Below are positions 44,114-51,288 of a stretch of 51,288 nt of DNA, piece by piece; position 1 is the first letter of the stretch, and every line of letters begins with the position of its first letter. The DNA is taken from assembly GCA_028877275.1 (NCBI GenBank), contig JAPPFP010000009.1:418889-470176 (forward strand). The letters run 5' to 3'. This DNA comes from Acidobacteriota bacterium (GTDB taxonomy: Bacteria > Acidobacteriota > Thermoanaerobaculia > Multivoradales > Multivoraceae). The position numbers and the translations under genes are program-made. The notes below the pieces were generated by a model. It ran no database searches and was not told where the DNA came from. It worked only from the letters and a program-made list of their open reading frames with translations.

Positions 44114-45513
44114 GGGCCGACCGTCCCGCTCGCCGAGAGGATCGCGCCGGTGAGCGGGTCGTAGACGGCCGCGATGTAGCGGTGCTCGCGGCTGCGTAAC
44201 AGGAGTTCCGTCTCGTAGACAAAGTAGTCGCCCGGAAGCGGCGCCGCTGAGCCGAGAATCGGGATCGTGCTGACGGGAGTCTCGGAGCGGTCGCCGTGCT
44301 CGTTGATCACGCTGACGCGAAGCTCCAGCTCGTTCATCCACTTGCCGCCCATCGGCAGGAGAGTCACTTCGTCGAGGGGGATCGTGACCTCCATCGGCAG
44401 AGTGACTCTCCTGAACCCGGCTTTCTCGGGCGTGCCGAACCGCACCTCGAGCGAGTCGCTCCCTGGAGTGCCTCCGAACAGCAGGGAGCCCTCGACCAGC
44501 ATCGTGACCTCCGCGCCCCGGGACATGTCCAGGTAGTTCAGCCGCGACCAGACCCGGAGATCCGGGCGGCCGACCACGCGCACCTCGATGTCGTGGAGTG
44601 CGTCATCCTGGTCGCGAGGCGGCTCGAAGCCGAGCCAGTAGTAGTAGCGAACGTCGTCTACCACGAGGCCGAGGACTTCTCCTGGCTTCGTGCCGGCTAT
44701 GGCCACCCCTCCGGTCTCATCTGCCAGGAGCCTGTGTTGACCATGGGGCACGACCGGATAGAGGGTGTAGCCGACGAGATTCGCGGCGTCGATGAGAGGG
44801 TCGTAGGAGCGCAGGTTCCCCACGCGCCACTCGTCCGCGAGCAGGAGCATGACTTTCCGGCCCCGAACGGCCGCGAAGCTGCGCACGGTGGCCGTCGCAG
44901 CCATGAGCGCTCGCTCGGTCTGATGAGAGGGAAGCCCGGGAGCAGCGATCCGCCTCAGGCGGGCCTTCCGCGGGCGCGCGTGGCGAAGGGCGTCCTCGAT
45001 GTCGCTGCGGGAGCTGGTCCAGTCCAGCAGGAGGGAAACGTTGCTTCCGTCGAAAGCCACGATCGCGACGCGGTCGTCCGGCCTGAGCAGATGGAGTTCC
45101 TGCTCCAGGCGGTCCAGGACGCGTTCGCGGTAGCGCCGGACGACCGAGAACTGGTCAAGGAAGATCAGGAAGTTCGTGCCTACCGGCTCGTCAAGGTCGA
45201 GCAGAGGGACGTTCGTTGCGCGAGTTTCGAGAGAAGCGGGAGGCCGCCCGTCCTCCAGCGAGGCGATGGCGCGTCCATCGTCGACTTCGGTGAAGTACGA
45301 GACGGGTACAGGCCGACCGTCGACCAGGAGCTCGAAGTCGCTCGCATCGAGGCCGAGAATCCGGTAGCCCTCTTGGTCCGTGACGACGACCTCGACGTTC
45401 ACGACCCGGACGTCGATCGTGTCGGCGAAGAGGTCAGGCAGGGGGACGTCCTGGCCGGCGCCCGGGCTCGCGGCCAGAACCAGGACGGCGAACGCGACGA
45501 CGAGGAATCTCAA
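44110..45513 (-). CDS. Secreted VWFA-related acidobacterial family protein, copy 1
   Basis: A 467-residue exported protein. I chose TTG 45513 because it starts the signal peptide (MRFLVVAFAVLVLAASPGAGQ) and has AGGGGG about 6 nt upstream; codons further upstream overlap the preceding gene. The mature protein begins PLPDLFADTIDVRVVNVEVV and continues with DASDFELLVDGRPVPVSYF, the family's N-terminal signature. The VWA-like region has TNFLIFLDQFSVVRRYRERVLDRLEQE and GRKVMLLLADEW; the DxSxS metal site is not conserved. A C-terminal beta domain (LPMEVTIPLDEVTLLP) follows. It is a close paralogue of the next gene, 32 bp upstream in transcription. Confidence 0.85.
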   Translation of the reverse strand: MRFLVVAFAVLVLAASPGAGQDVPLPDLFADTIDVRVVNVEVVVTDQEGYRILGLDASDFELLVDGRPVPVSYFTEVDDGRAIASLEDGRPPASLETRATNVPLLDLDEPVGTNFLIFLDQFSVVRRYRERVLDRLEQELHLLRPDDRVAIVAFDGSNVSLLLDWTSSRSDIEDALRHARPRKARLRRIAAPGLPSHQTERALMAATATVRSFAAVRGRKVMLLLADEWRVGNLRSYDPLIDAANLVGYTLYPVVPHGQHRLLADETGGVAIAGTKPGEVLGLVVDDVRYYYWLGFEPPRDQDDALHDIEVRVVGRPDLRVWSRLNYLDMSRGAEVTMLVEGSLLFGGTPGSDSLEVRFGTPEKAGFRRVTLPMEVTIPLDEVTLLPMGGKWMNELELRVSVINEHGDRSETPVSTIPILGSAAPLPGDYFVYETELLLRSREHRYIAAVYDPLTGAILSASGTVGP

Positions 45514-45545
45514 GGGTGCCCCCTGTTTGGGCTGGTTCGGTGTCG

Positions 45546-47102
45546 CTACCTCGGCCCGACGGTGCCTCTCGTGGACAGCAAGTCGCCAGTCAGCGGGTCG
45601 TAGACCGCCGCGACGAAACGGTGGTTGCGTTTGCGGATCGTGAGATCCGTCTCGAACACGTACAGGTCGCCGGGCAAGGGCTCGTTCGGGATGCGCACCT
45701 GGACCTTCGCAACCGGTGGCGCCGCCTGGTCGCCCCATTTGTTCATCAGCCGGATCCTGAACTCCAGGTCGTTCGCCCACTGCCCGTCCACGGGCAGCAG
45801 TTCAACGTCGTCGAGGGGGACCGTCACCTTCATCGGCACGTCGAGCCGCCGGAAGCCCGCCTTCCTGGGCTTACCGAAGCTCACCTCGAGCGATTCGGCG
45901 CCGGGGGAACCGCCGAGCAGCAGGGCGCCCTCGACCAGCATCCCGACCTCCGTCCCCCTGGACATGTCCAGATAGTGCTCGCGTGTCCTGACCCGGAGGC
46001 CGCGATGGCCCGGCAGCCGCACCGCGATGTCGTGAAGCCTGTCGTCTTCGTTACGGGGAGGTGAGAAGCCGAGCCAGTAGTAGGAGCGGGTGTCCTCGGC
46101 CGTTTCGGCAAGAGCTTTCTTGCTGAACGAGTTGATCATCGGCAGGCCGCCCGTCTCCTCGGCCAGGAACTGGAGGACATTGTGGAACCGCCGCTCGGGT
46201 ACGCCCCTCCACATCGCGTACCCTCCGATGGAACCGGCGAAGACTGGCCCGCCTCCGCCGAAGCCGGCGATCGGAGGGCCAGGCGAGCCCTGGAAGCCGG
46301 GAAGGTCGACCGGGTAGAGGCTGTAGCCGACCAGGTTCGCGGCGTCGACCAGAGGCCCGTAGAGCCGGTCCAGCGTTACGCCGGCGGACGCCGCCGCGTA
46401 GGCCGATCTGAAGTTCCAGGCGTCGGACACGGTGGCCCACCCCTCGATCAGCAACAGCATGACCTTGCGGCCCGGCGCGTTGGCGAAACTGCGCACGGCG
46501 CCGGCCGCTGCCATCACCGATCGCCGCGTCTTGTCGCCCTGTTCCGAGCCCATGCCGTGCCGGTACAGCAGACCGTACGGCTTGCGTTTTCGTGCCTCCA
46601 GCAGCGCGGTCTCGATGTCGGCGCGGTCGCCGGTCCAGTGCGTGATCAACGTGAGTTCCCGGCCGTCGTGGGCCACAACCGCTACGCGGTCTGCTGGCCC
46701 CAGGCGGATCAGATCCTCTTCCAGGCGCTTCAGCACGCGGTCCCGGCGCTGCTTGATCGCGAACAGGTCGTCGATGAAGACGAGGTAGCTCGTGCCGACC
46801 GGCTCGTCCGGGGTCAGGGCGGGAATACCGCCGACGCCTTCGCCGGAGGCCTCCAGCGCCCTGCCCTCGTCGATCTCCGTGAAGTAGTCGATCGGTACCT
46901 GTCGGCGGTCCACGCGCAGCTCGAAGTCGTCCGGCTGGAGGCCCCGGATGCGATTCCCGGCCCTGTCCGTGACGACGACTTCCACGTTGACCACGCGGAC
47001 GTCGATCACGTCGGAGAACAGATCCGGCAGCGGACTGTCCTGTCCCCAAACGGGGACGACTGCGATACAGAAGGTGACAACAGCGGCGGAGCAGAGCCTC
47101 AT
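45546..47102 (-). CDS. Secreted VWFA-related acidobacterial family protein, copy 2
   Basis: A 518-residue exported protein starting MRLCSAAVVTFCIAVVPVWGQ at ATG 47102, with GAGGA 8 nt upstream. It shares the layout of copy 1: PLPDLFSDVIDVRVVNVEVV, QPDDFELRVDRRQVPIDYF, SYLVFIDDLFAIKQRRDRVLKRL and GRKVMLLLIEGW. It has an extra Gly-rich insertion (about residues 255-300, AGFGGGGPVFAGSIGGY) that copy 1 lacks. The final segment FVAAVYDPLTGDLLSTRGTVGP is nearly the same in both. The classical MIDAS is absent here too. It follows the TPR gene by 84 bp. Probable role: surface adhesion or protein-protein contacts. Confidence 0.85.
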   Translation of the reverse strand: MRLCSAAVVTFCIAVVPVWGQDSPLPDLFSDVIDVRVVNVEVVVTDRAGNRIRGLQPDDFELRVDRRQVPIDYFTEIDEGRALEASGEGVGGIPALTPDEPVGTSYLVFIDDLFAIKQRRDRVLKRLEEDLIRLGPADRVAVVAHDGRELTLITHWTGDRADIETALLEARKRKPYGLLYRHGMGSEQGDKTRRSVMAAAGAVRSFANAPGRKVMLLLIEGWATVSDAWNFRSAYAAASAGVTLDRLYGPLVDAANLVGYSLYPVDLPGFQGSPGPPIAGFGGGGPVFAGSIGGYAMWRGVPERRFHNVLQFLAEETGGLPMINSFSKKALAETAEDTRSYYWLGFSPPRNEDDRLHDIAVRLPGHRGLRVRTREHYLDMSRGTEVGMLVEGALLLGGSPGAESLEVSFGKPRKAGFRRLDVPMKVTVPLDDVELLPVDGQWANDLEFRIRLMNKWGDQAAPPVAKVQVRIPNEPLPGDLYVFETDLTIRKRNHRFVAAVYDPLTGDLLSTRGTVGPR

Positions 47103-47186
47103 CGAGACGTTCCTCTTCACTTGTTGGACAGGACAGACTGTCAAACAGCAACACACGTGCCAAGAGCGTCTTGCGGTGAACCGTCT

Positions 47187-48545
47187 CTAGCGGCGGACCT
47201 GGGCGAGCCGCCTGCGAAGTCCGGCCGCCTCGGGGCTTTCCGCCTCCTCGGCCAGATCGAGTGCCTTTTCGAACTGCTCTGCGGCGGCGTCCGGCAGCCC
47301 GCTGCTCACCATTGCCTCGCCGACGTTCGTGAGCAACTGAATCAGGCCGTCGCGGGTCAGGGGATCCCGAGGCCGGGCCTGGTGGGCGCGGTCGAGGATC
47401 TCGACGGTGCGGACGACATCGCCCCGCTCCGCGCTGACCAGGGCGACGAGCAGCATCATGCTGACGTCGGCGGCGTCGAGTCGCAGGGCCTCTTCGGCCA
47501 TGGCCAGGGCGCCGCTCAGGTCGCCAGTCTGAAAGAGCGCCCGCGCCAGGAACGGGGCGACGCCTTCGAGTCCCGCGTGCAGTTCGTACGCACGGCGCGC
47601 GGCTGCGAGTGAGCCGGCTGCATCGCCCGACGCGGCGAGCACCTCGGCGAGCGCGAAATGGAGCTCGGGCCTTGAGGCGTCGACATCGATGCCGGCCCGC
47701 AGTTCGCGCCGGGCGAGATCGAGTTCGCCGTGGACGCGGTGGGCGTTGGCGCGACGCAGGTAGCTGCGGGCGTCGAGCGCCAGGTCGTGGACGCTCGAAC
47801 GGATCGGGTCGTCGCGGTAGTTGATGCGGCCCAGCGAGCGGGCGGCGGCGGCGATCTGCTGGCCGCGCTCGCGGTCTCCGGCCCGCGCGTAGGCCTGGGC
47901 CAGGGTGACCGCGAAGGAGCGGTTCTCTGCCGCGAGTTCGCGCGCTCGGGACAGATGCCGAATGGCGGCGTCCGGATCGCCGGCGGCGAGGGCAAGTCGG
48001 CCCCGGCCTGCGTGAGCGTGGGCGTTGGCCGGGTCGAGTCGGGCCGCTTGCGCGTACTCGCGTTCGGCGGCGTCGAACTGCCCGGTTCGTTCCAGAGCTT
48101 CGGCGAAGCGGACGCGGGCGGGCGCGTAGTCGGGGTCGAGGGCGAGGGCCGCGCGGTAGAGCGGCACGCCGTCCGCGGCCGAGCGCTCGTCGATCAGGGC
48201 GGCGAGCAGGTAGGGCCAGCGGAACGTCCGCGGCGAGAGTTGGTGGGCGTGCCGGTAGGCGACGATCGCTTCGTCAGTGAAGGTGTGCGCTTCGAGGGCC
48301 ATGCCGTAACGGCCCCAGGCGTCTCCGTTCCCGGAGTTGGCGCGAAGGTCGGCCTGGAGAGAGGCGAGTCGCTGGCTGACGGCGGGCTCGGCGCCGTCGA
48401 GTCGGGGCGTGGGGATCTGCTGGGCTGGGAGGGTGGTGGCTGTGAGGAGAACGAGGAAGATCGCTGCGGCGATGTCGCTTCGGGCGAGTGCCGGCCGGAA
48501 GGCCGGCGCACCGACACTCGAGCCGCGGGAGAGCTTTCGATTCAC
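47187..48545 (-). CDS. Exported TPR-repeat protein
   Basis: A 452-residue protein, mostly tetratricopeptide repeats. Repeat units include DEAIVAYRHAHQLSPRTF, PLYRAALALDPDYAPARV, FDAAEREYAQAARLDPANAHAH, DAAIRHLSRARELAAENRS and a last one AEQFEKALDLAEEAE. The start is GTG 48545, overlapping the stop of the CRTAC1 gene (GTGA). Residues 10-20 of the n-region (SVGAPAFRPAL) are encoded by a REP-like palindrome, so the signal is unusually long: hydrophobic core IAAAIFLVLLTATTL, cleavage near PAQ. It is likely periplasmic and may bind partners of the neighbouring VWFA and CRTAC1 proteins. Confidence 0.85.
   Translation of the reverse strand: MNRKLSRGSSVGAPAFRPALARSDIAAAIFLVLLTATTLPAQQIPTPRLDGAEPAVSQRLASLQADLRANSGNGDAWGRYGMALEAHTFTDEAIVAYRHAHQLSPRTFRWPYLLAALIDERSAADGVPLYRAALALDPDYAPARVRFAEALERTGQFDAAEREYAQAARLDPANAHAHAGRGRLALAAGDPDAAIRHLSRARELAAENRSFAVTLAQAYARAGDRERGQQIAAAARSLGRINYRDDPIRSSVHDLALDARSYLRRANAHRVHGELDLARRELRAGIDVDASRPELHFALAEVLAASGDAAGSLAAARRAYELHAGLEGVAPFLARALFQTGDLSGALAMAEEALRLDAADVSMMLLVALVSAERGDVVRTVEILDRAHQARPRDPLTRDGLIQLLTNVGEAMVSSGLPDAAAEQFEKALDLAEEAESPEAAGLRRRLAQVRR
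48487..48517 (-). repeat. REP-like palindrome, copy 4, inside the TPR gene
   Basis: On the reverse strand it reads GTGTCGGTGCGCCGGCC, then a TTCC loop and GGCCGGCACT. It matches the copy at 40594-40624 at 28 of 31 positions. Here it is translated as part of the TPR protein's signal-peptide n-region. Confidence 0.8.
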
Positions 48546-50275
48546 GGCACGCGTCCCTCGCCGCGGGTGAGCTCGACGACCTGGTTGGCGGTCGCGCCGG
48601 CGAAGCGCTCGGTCAGGCCGTCGGGCCACACGACTTCGAAGCCCTCAACGGCGTCGGCGGCTCCAAGGCCGAGGTGAGCCGTGGCGGGCCCGGCGGAGAG
48701 GTAGCTGCCGGGCGGCAGCGCATGAACCAACCGCGCGCCATCCGGCGTCCGGACCGTGACCCGGGCGCCGATCGCCTCGCGGCGCAGCCTGGGATCGAAC
48801 GCGCGGATTCGCAGCCAGTTCGAGGCGGTGGCGTCGGTGTCTGCGCCTGGGTCGATCGTCAGGTTGCGCAGCAGCCGCGGCGTTCCGTCCAGGTTCGCGA
48901 TCACCAGATCGAGGTCGCCGTCGCCGTCGAGATCGGCGGGTACGAGCGCCCGGCTGAGACCGAGTTCGTTCCACGGCGATTGAGATGAAGCGTTCGCGAA
49001 CTGTCCGTCCTCGTTGATCAGAAGCAGGTCGGGTTCCACGTAGTCGGCCCAGAAGGCGGGCGGGGCGGTCGCGCCGTCGGGCACGGCGAGCGCGGACGGC
49101 CGCCGCTTCACCGCTCCGTTCGCCACCGCCAGATCGAGGTCGCCGTCGTTGTCGGCGTCGAAGAAAGCCGCGCCGAAGCCGGTCAGATCGAGGCTCGCCG
49201 CGCCGAGTTCGGCGTCTATCGTCGCGTCCTCGAAGCCGGGCAGCATGAGGTTGCGGTAGTAGGTGTTCGTCTCGGTGATCAGGTGGGTCACGAACAGGTC
49301 GAGGTCCAGGTCGAGGTCCGCGTCACCGACGGCGACACCCATTCCCGCCTCGCTGTTGCCCCAGCGGTTGAAGGCCGAGCCCTGCAGGACGCCGTCGTCC
49401 AGAAAGCGCCCGCCGCCCTGGTGGATCCAGAGGTTGTTCGGGTCGGCGTCGTTCGCGACGTAGATGTCCACCTCGCCGTCGTGGTCGAAGTCGGCGGCCA
49501 CGACGCCCAGGCCGGCGTCTTCCACCGCCGTGAGGCCGGCGGCGGCGCTGACGTCTTCGAACCCGGTACCCCCAAGGTTGTGGAGCAGGACGTCGCTCAG
49601 GCCCTCGAACTCCGTGGGGCCGCAGAAGTCCCGCCGTCCGCCGTGCTGTGAGCACACGCGCTCCGGGTCGAACGCGACGTAGCGGGCGACGTAGAGGTCG
49701 AGGTAGCCGTCGTGGTCGTAGTCGAGCAGAGCGGCGGAAGAGGACCAGCCGGTAACCGCCGCGTTCCAGGCCTCGGAGCGGTCGGCGAACACGCCCGCGC
49801 CGTCGTTCAGGAACAGGCGGTCCGGTCCGACGCGGGTCAGGTAGAGGTCGAGGTCGCCGTCGTTGTCCAGGTCGCCGACGGCGCAGCCCATGCCGTGCCC
49901 TTCCAGGCCGGCGGCCGCCGTGGCGTCCGTGAAGGTGCCGCCTTCCTTCTGCAGGTAGAAGCGGTTGCCGCCGGCAGTCGGAGCGATGACGTACAGGTCC
50001 AGGTCGTCGTCTCCATCGGCGTCGAACACGGCCAGGCCACCGCCCATCACCGCCGGCATCGGGTAGGTCGCGTCCGTGCCGCTTGGCAGGACGTAGTCGA
50101 TGCCGCTTTCGGCCGTGACATCGACGAACCGGACGATGGGCGCTGCTGCCAAGCCGGCTCCCGGCACTTCAACCGTCCCCGTCCCGCCATCGGGCGGCGA
50201 CGAACAACCAGTCGCGAAAGCCAGAGCCAGGCCGGCAACGGCGCCCTGATGCGGGCGAAGCGCCCGCGTTCCCAT
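48542..50275 (-). CDS. CRTAC1-family FG-GAP/VCBS beta-propeller lipoprotein
   Basis: A 577-residue lipoprotein (FATGC, Cys24). The body is a beta-propeller of FG-GAP/VCBS units with calcium-binding-like loops: FDADGDDDLDLYV, GDLDNDGDLDLYL, LDYDHDGYLDLYV, ADFDHDGEVDIYV, GDADLDLDLDLFV, FDADNDGDLDLAV and ADLDGDGDLDLVI. The C-terminal ASPIC/UnbV-type domain is visible as RLRREAIGARVTVRTPDG...GLGAADAVEGFEVVWPDG. These proteins act outside the cytoplasm in adhesion or ligand binding. ATG 50275 is set by the lipobox. It starts 5 bp after the DUF1761 gene and overlaps the TPR start, so all belong to one operon. Confidence 0.92.
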   Translation of the reverse strand: MGTRALRPHQGAVAGLALAFATGCSSPPDGGTGTVEVPGAGLAAAPIVRFVDVTAESGIDYVLPSGTDATYPMPAVMGGGLAVFDADGDDDLDLYVIAPTAGGNRFYLQKEGGTFTDATAAAGLEGHGMGCAVGDLDNDGDLDLYLTRVGPDRLFLNDGAGVFADRSEAWNAAVTGWSSSAALLDYDHDGYLDLYVARYVAFDPERVCSQHGGRRDFCGPTEFEGLSDVLLHNLGGTGFEDVSAAAGLTAVEDAGLGVVAADFDHDGEVDIYVANDADPNNLWIHQGGGRFLDDGVLQGSAFNRWGNSEAGMGVAVGDADLDLDLDLFVTHLITETNTYYRNLMLPGFEDATIDAELGAASLDLTGFGAAFFDADNDGDLDLAVANGAVKRRPSALAVPDGATAPPAFWADYVEPDLLLINEDGQFANASSQSPWNELGLSRALVPADLDGDGDLDLVIANLDGTPRLLRNLTIDPGADTDATASNWLRIRAFDPRLRREAIGARVTVRTPDGARLVHALPPGSYLSAGPATAHLGLGAADAVEGFEVVWPDGLTERFAGATANQVVELTRGEGRVP

Positions 50276-50280
50276 GGATG

Positions 50281-50688
50281 TTACTGCCAGGCCCCCTGGA
50301 TCGCACCGACGAGGGCAAGGCCGATCGTCATGTGCCCGGCGTTGATCAGCCACAGCTTGAGCGATCGCTGCTCGAAGAGGTATTGGACGCCCATGAGCAT
50401 CGAGGCGATACCAAGACCGAGAAGCAGGCCGACGTGGATGCCGACCATGTAGCCCCCGCCCCCCATGTCCATGATCACCATGCCGACGACGATCGCCGCG
50501 ATCAACTCCAGAACGAACGAGCCGCCCATCGTCTTGACCATGTTCGATTCCGGCGGGTTCTCCATGTCGATGCCCATCTCGGCGGCCCACGCCTTGCCGA
50601 ACAGGAAGGAGTACCAGACGGCGCCGAAGGCGAAGAAGGCGACGGCGGACACGACGACGGCAAGCCAGTTCAGGTCGGCGAGATGCAT
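50281..50688 (-). CDS. DUF1761-family small membrane protein
   Basis: A 135-residue inner-membrane protein with four hydrophobic helices. The N-terminal pattern NWLAVVVSAVAFFAFGAVWYSFLFGKAWAAEMG is the DUF1761 hallmark (conserved WYS...FGKAW). The remaining helices are at about residues 56-76, 82-100 and 113-132. Function is unknown in the family. It is the first gene of the reverse-strand run ending with the VWFA proteins, with a TACACT box 36 nt upstream and GAAGGAG before the ATG. Confidence 0.85.
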   Translation of the reverse strand: MHLADLNWLAVVVSAVAFFAFGAVWYSFLFGKAWAAEMGIDMENPPESNMVKTMGGSFVLELIAAIVVGMVIMDMGGGGYMVGIHVGLLLGLGIASMLMGVQYLFEQRSLKLWLINAGHMTIGLALVGAIQGAWQ

Positions 50689-50724
50689 GCGGAGGCTCCT
50701 TCTCGTTGGTTAGGGGACGAAGTC

Positions 50725-50730
50725 AGTGTA
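50725..50730 (-). promoter_or_regulatory. -10-like TACACT box for the DUF1761-CRTAC1-TPR-VWFA run
   Basis: On the reverse strand GCGCTACACT lies 36 nt before the ATG at 50688. It is the fourth CGCTACACT element in the window. Confidence 0.45.
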
Positions 50731-50760
50731 GCGCCCAGGTTGGCAGGGCCAGGGCCTGAG

Positions 50761-51213
50761 TTACTCCTCCGGCGCACCGAAGTGCTCGATCATGTAGTCG
50801 TCGTAGGGCCCGGCCAGGAAGTTCAGGAAGATCTCGTTGACGAGCTTCACCGCCTTGCTCGCTGCGTACTCGACGTCTCCGTCCAGGCAACGGACCTCGA
50901 TCGACACCTTGCCGCCCCGGTTCCGGCAACGGCAGCTCACCTTCGCCGGGTCGATCCGGCGGTGGGCAGGGAGGCCGTCGCTCGAGCGCCCGGCAACGAA
51001 CCTGCGGAGTTCCCGATCCATCTCCGACGGATAGGGCACTTCGGGCAGGAGATCGACGAAGACGAGCACGGCTCGTCGCTGCTCGAACCGCAGCCGATGC
51101 GGCTCGGGCGCGTGCCAGAGGAAGCGGCACTCCAGACTCCCGTTGCGGTCCTCGCTTGCTCCGAACCCCCTGAAGATCCCTCTGTCCGCATACTCCCGCA
51201 GACACTTCAGCAC
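50761..51213 (-). CDS. Conserved-looking hypothetical protein, 150 residues
   Basis: A GTG start at 51213 with AAGGA five nt upstream gives a 150-residue protein with no signal peptide or membrane segment. It has a beta-strand-rich first half (LECRFLWHA, RRAVLVFVDLLPEVPYPSEMDRELRRF), a CRCRNRGGKVSIEVRCLD strand pair, and a C-terminal helix (YAASKAVKLVNEIFLNFLAGPYDDYMIEHFG). The pattern of a charged Arg/Glu surface and one long helix suggests a small cytosolic folded protein. I do not recognise the family. It is separated from the DUF1761 gene by 72 bp holding that gene's likely promoter. Confidence 0.65.
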   Translation of the reverse strand: MLKCLREYADRGIFRGFGASEDRNGSLECRFLWHAPEPHRLRFEQRRAVLVFVDLLPEVPYPSEMDRELRRFVAGRSSDGLPAHRRIDPAKVSCRCRNRGGKVSIEVRCLDGDVEYAASKAVKLVNEIFLNFLAGPYDDYMIEHFGAPEE

Positions 51214-51230
51214 GGTTCCTTGCGGCGAAG

Positions 51231-51288
51231 TCAGTCTCTACCCCTCCGGTCAACCATCCGTAGTCCGCCGCCGACCAGCACGGGCGGG
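51231..51288 (-). CDS. Possible 3' end of a gene entering from the right edge
   Basis: On the reverse strand one frame is open from the window edge to a TGA at 51231-51233, encoding a tail PVLVGGGLRMVDRRGRD. It ends 17 bp before the start of the 150-residue gene. At this length the call is weak, and a non-coding stretch is possible. Confidence 0.3.
   Translation of the reverse strand, partial: PPVLVGGGLRMVDRRGRD

Noticed and set aside
48800..50000. Recurrent GTCGAGGTCGCCGTCGTTGTC-like DNA pattern
   Set aside because: These repeats are the reverse complement of the Asp-rich FG-GAP loops of the CRTAC1 protein. The repetition is explained by the protein fold, not by a DNA repeat family or CRISPR.

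Overview
Likely source. The window is very G+C-rich and almost completely filled with genes. It carries several families typical of Acidobacteriota: three proteins related to the acidobacterial VWFA-related family, a TonB-dependent receptor with an N-terminal carboxypeptidase-regulatory-like domain, a BNR/Asp-box beta-propeller 'glycosyl hydrolase', a CRTAC1-type FG-GAP lipoprotein, a cytochrome c/PHM-like fusion and a tandem family of secreted orphans. My best inference is an uncultured or marine/host-associated Acidobacteriota bacterium (Thermoanaerobaculia-like). No rRNA, tRNA, CRISPR, phage or transposase gene was seen, so this reads as chromosome rather than a mobile island.

Layout. (1) 1-1370: a Tat-signal gene cut by the left edge and a divergent VWFA-like secreted protein. 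(2) 1367-12120, reverse strand: a tightly packed run of AMP-ligase-like protein, PfkB kinase, S9 peptidase and small lipoprotein, leading into an eight-gene Mrp-type cation/proton antiporter set (mnhE, F, G, A-C-terminal-like, B, C, D, second D). (3) 12261-19176: S1/P1 nuclease and RNA 2',3'-cyclic phosphodiesterase forward, then a reverse three-gene run (exported D-2-hydroxyacid dehydrogenase, BNR propeller, alpha/beta hydrolase). (4) 19325-23146: TerB-like helical protein, a stand-alone zinc-independent rpsN, and pyrE coupled to a cytochrome c/PHM-like fusion. (5) 23191-26674, forward: mogA, an N-terminal-nucleophile (S45) acylase and a secreted beta-rich protein. (6) 26675-30242: a 36-bp inverted repeat with arms 106 bp apart, then three tandem paralogues of an exported protein I cannot name. 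(7) 30288-40588: MoCF-domain protein, M20 amidohydrolase, and an adaptor plus two RND pumps in one operon. (8) 40589-44113: a structured leader and a large TonB-dependent receptor. (9) 44110-51288, reverse: two VWFA-related proteins, a TPR protein, a CRTAC1 lipoprotein, a DUF1761 membrane protein, a hypothetical protein and an edge fragment.

How the genes fit together. Much of the content is envelope or periplasm directed: ion antiport, drug/metabolite efflux, outer-membrane uptake, extracellular peptide, acyl-amide and nucleic-acid hydrolysis, and cell-surface adhesion-type proteins. This suits a heterotroph that uses peptide and amide substrates.

Less expected features. A REP-like palindrome occurs four times, once inside the signal-peptide coding region of the TPR gene. 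TANNNT boxes lie 6-11 nt upstream of several start codons that lack Shine-Dalgarno sites, suggesting leaderless transcripts. Three enzyme-like proteins depart from their families: a ligase without the usual P-loop or terminal lysine, a PHM-like domain without the usual copper histidines, and a dehydrogenase with a signal peptide. The three tandem secreted orphans and the structured leader of the TonB receptor are the best candidates for something undescribed.
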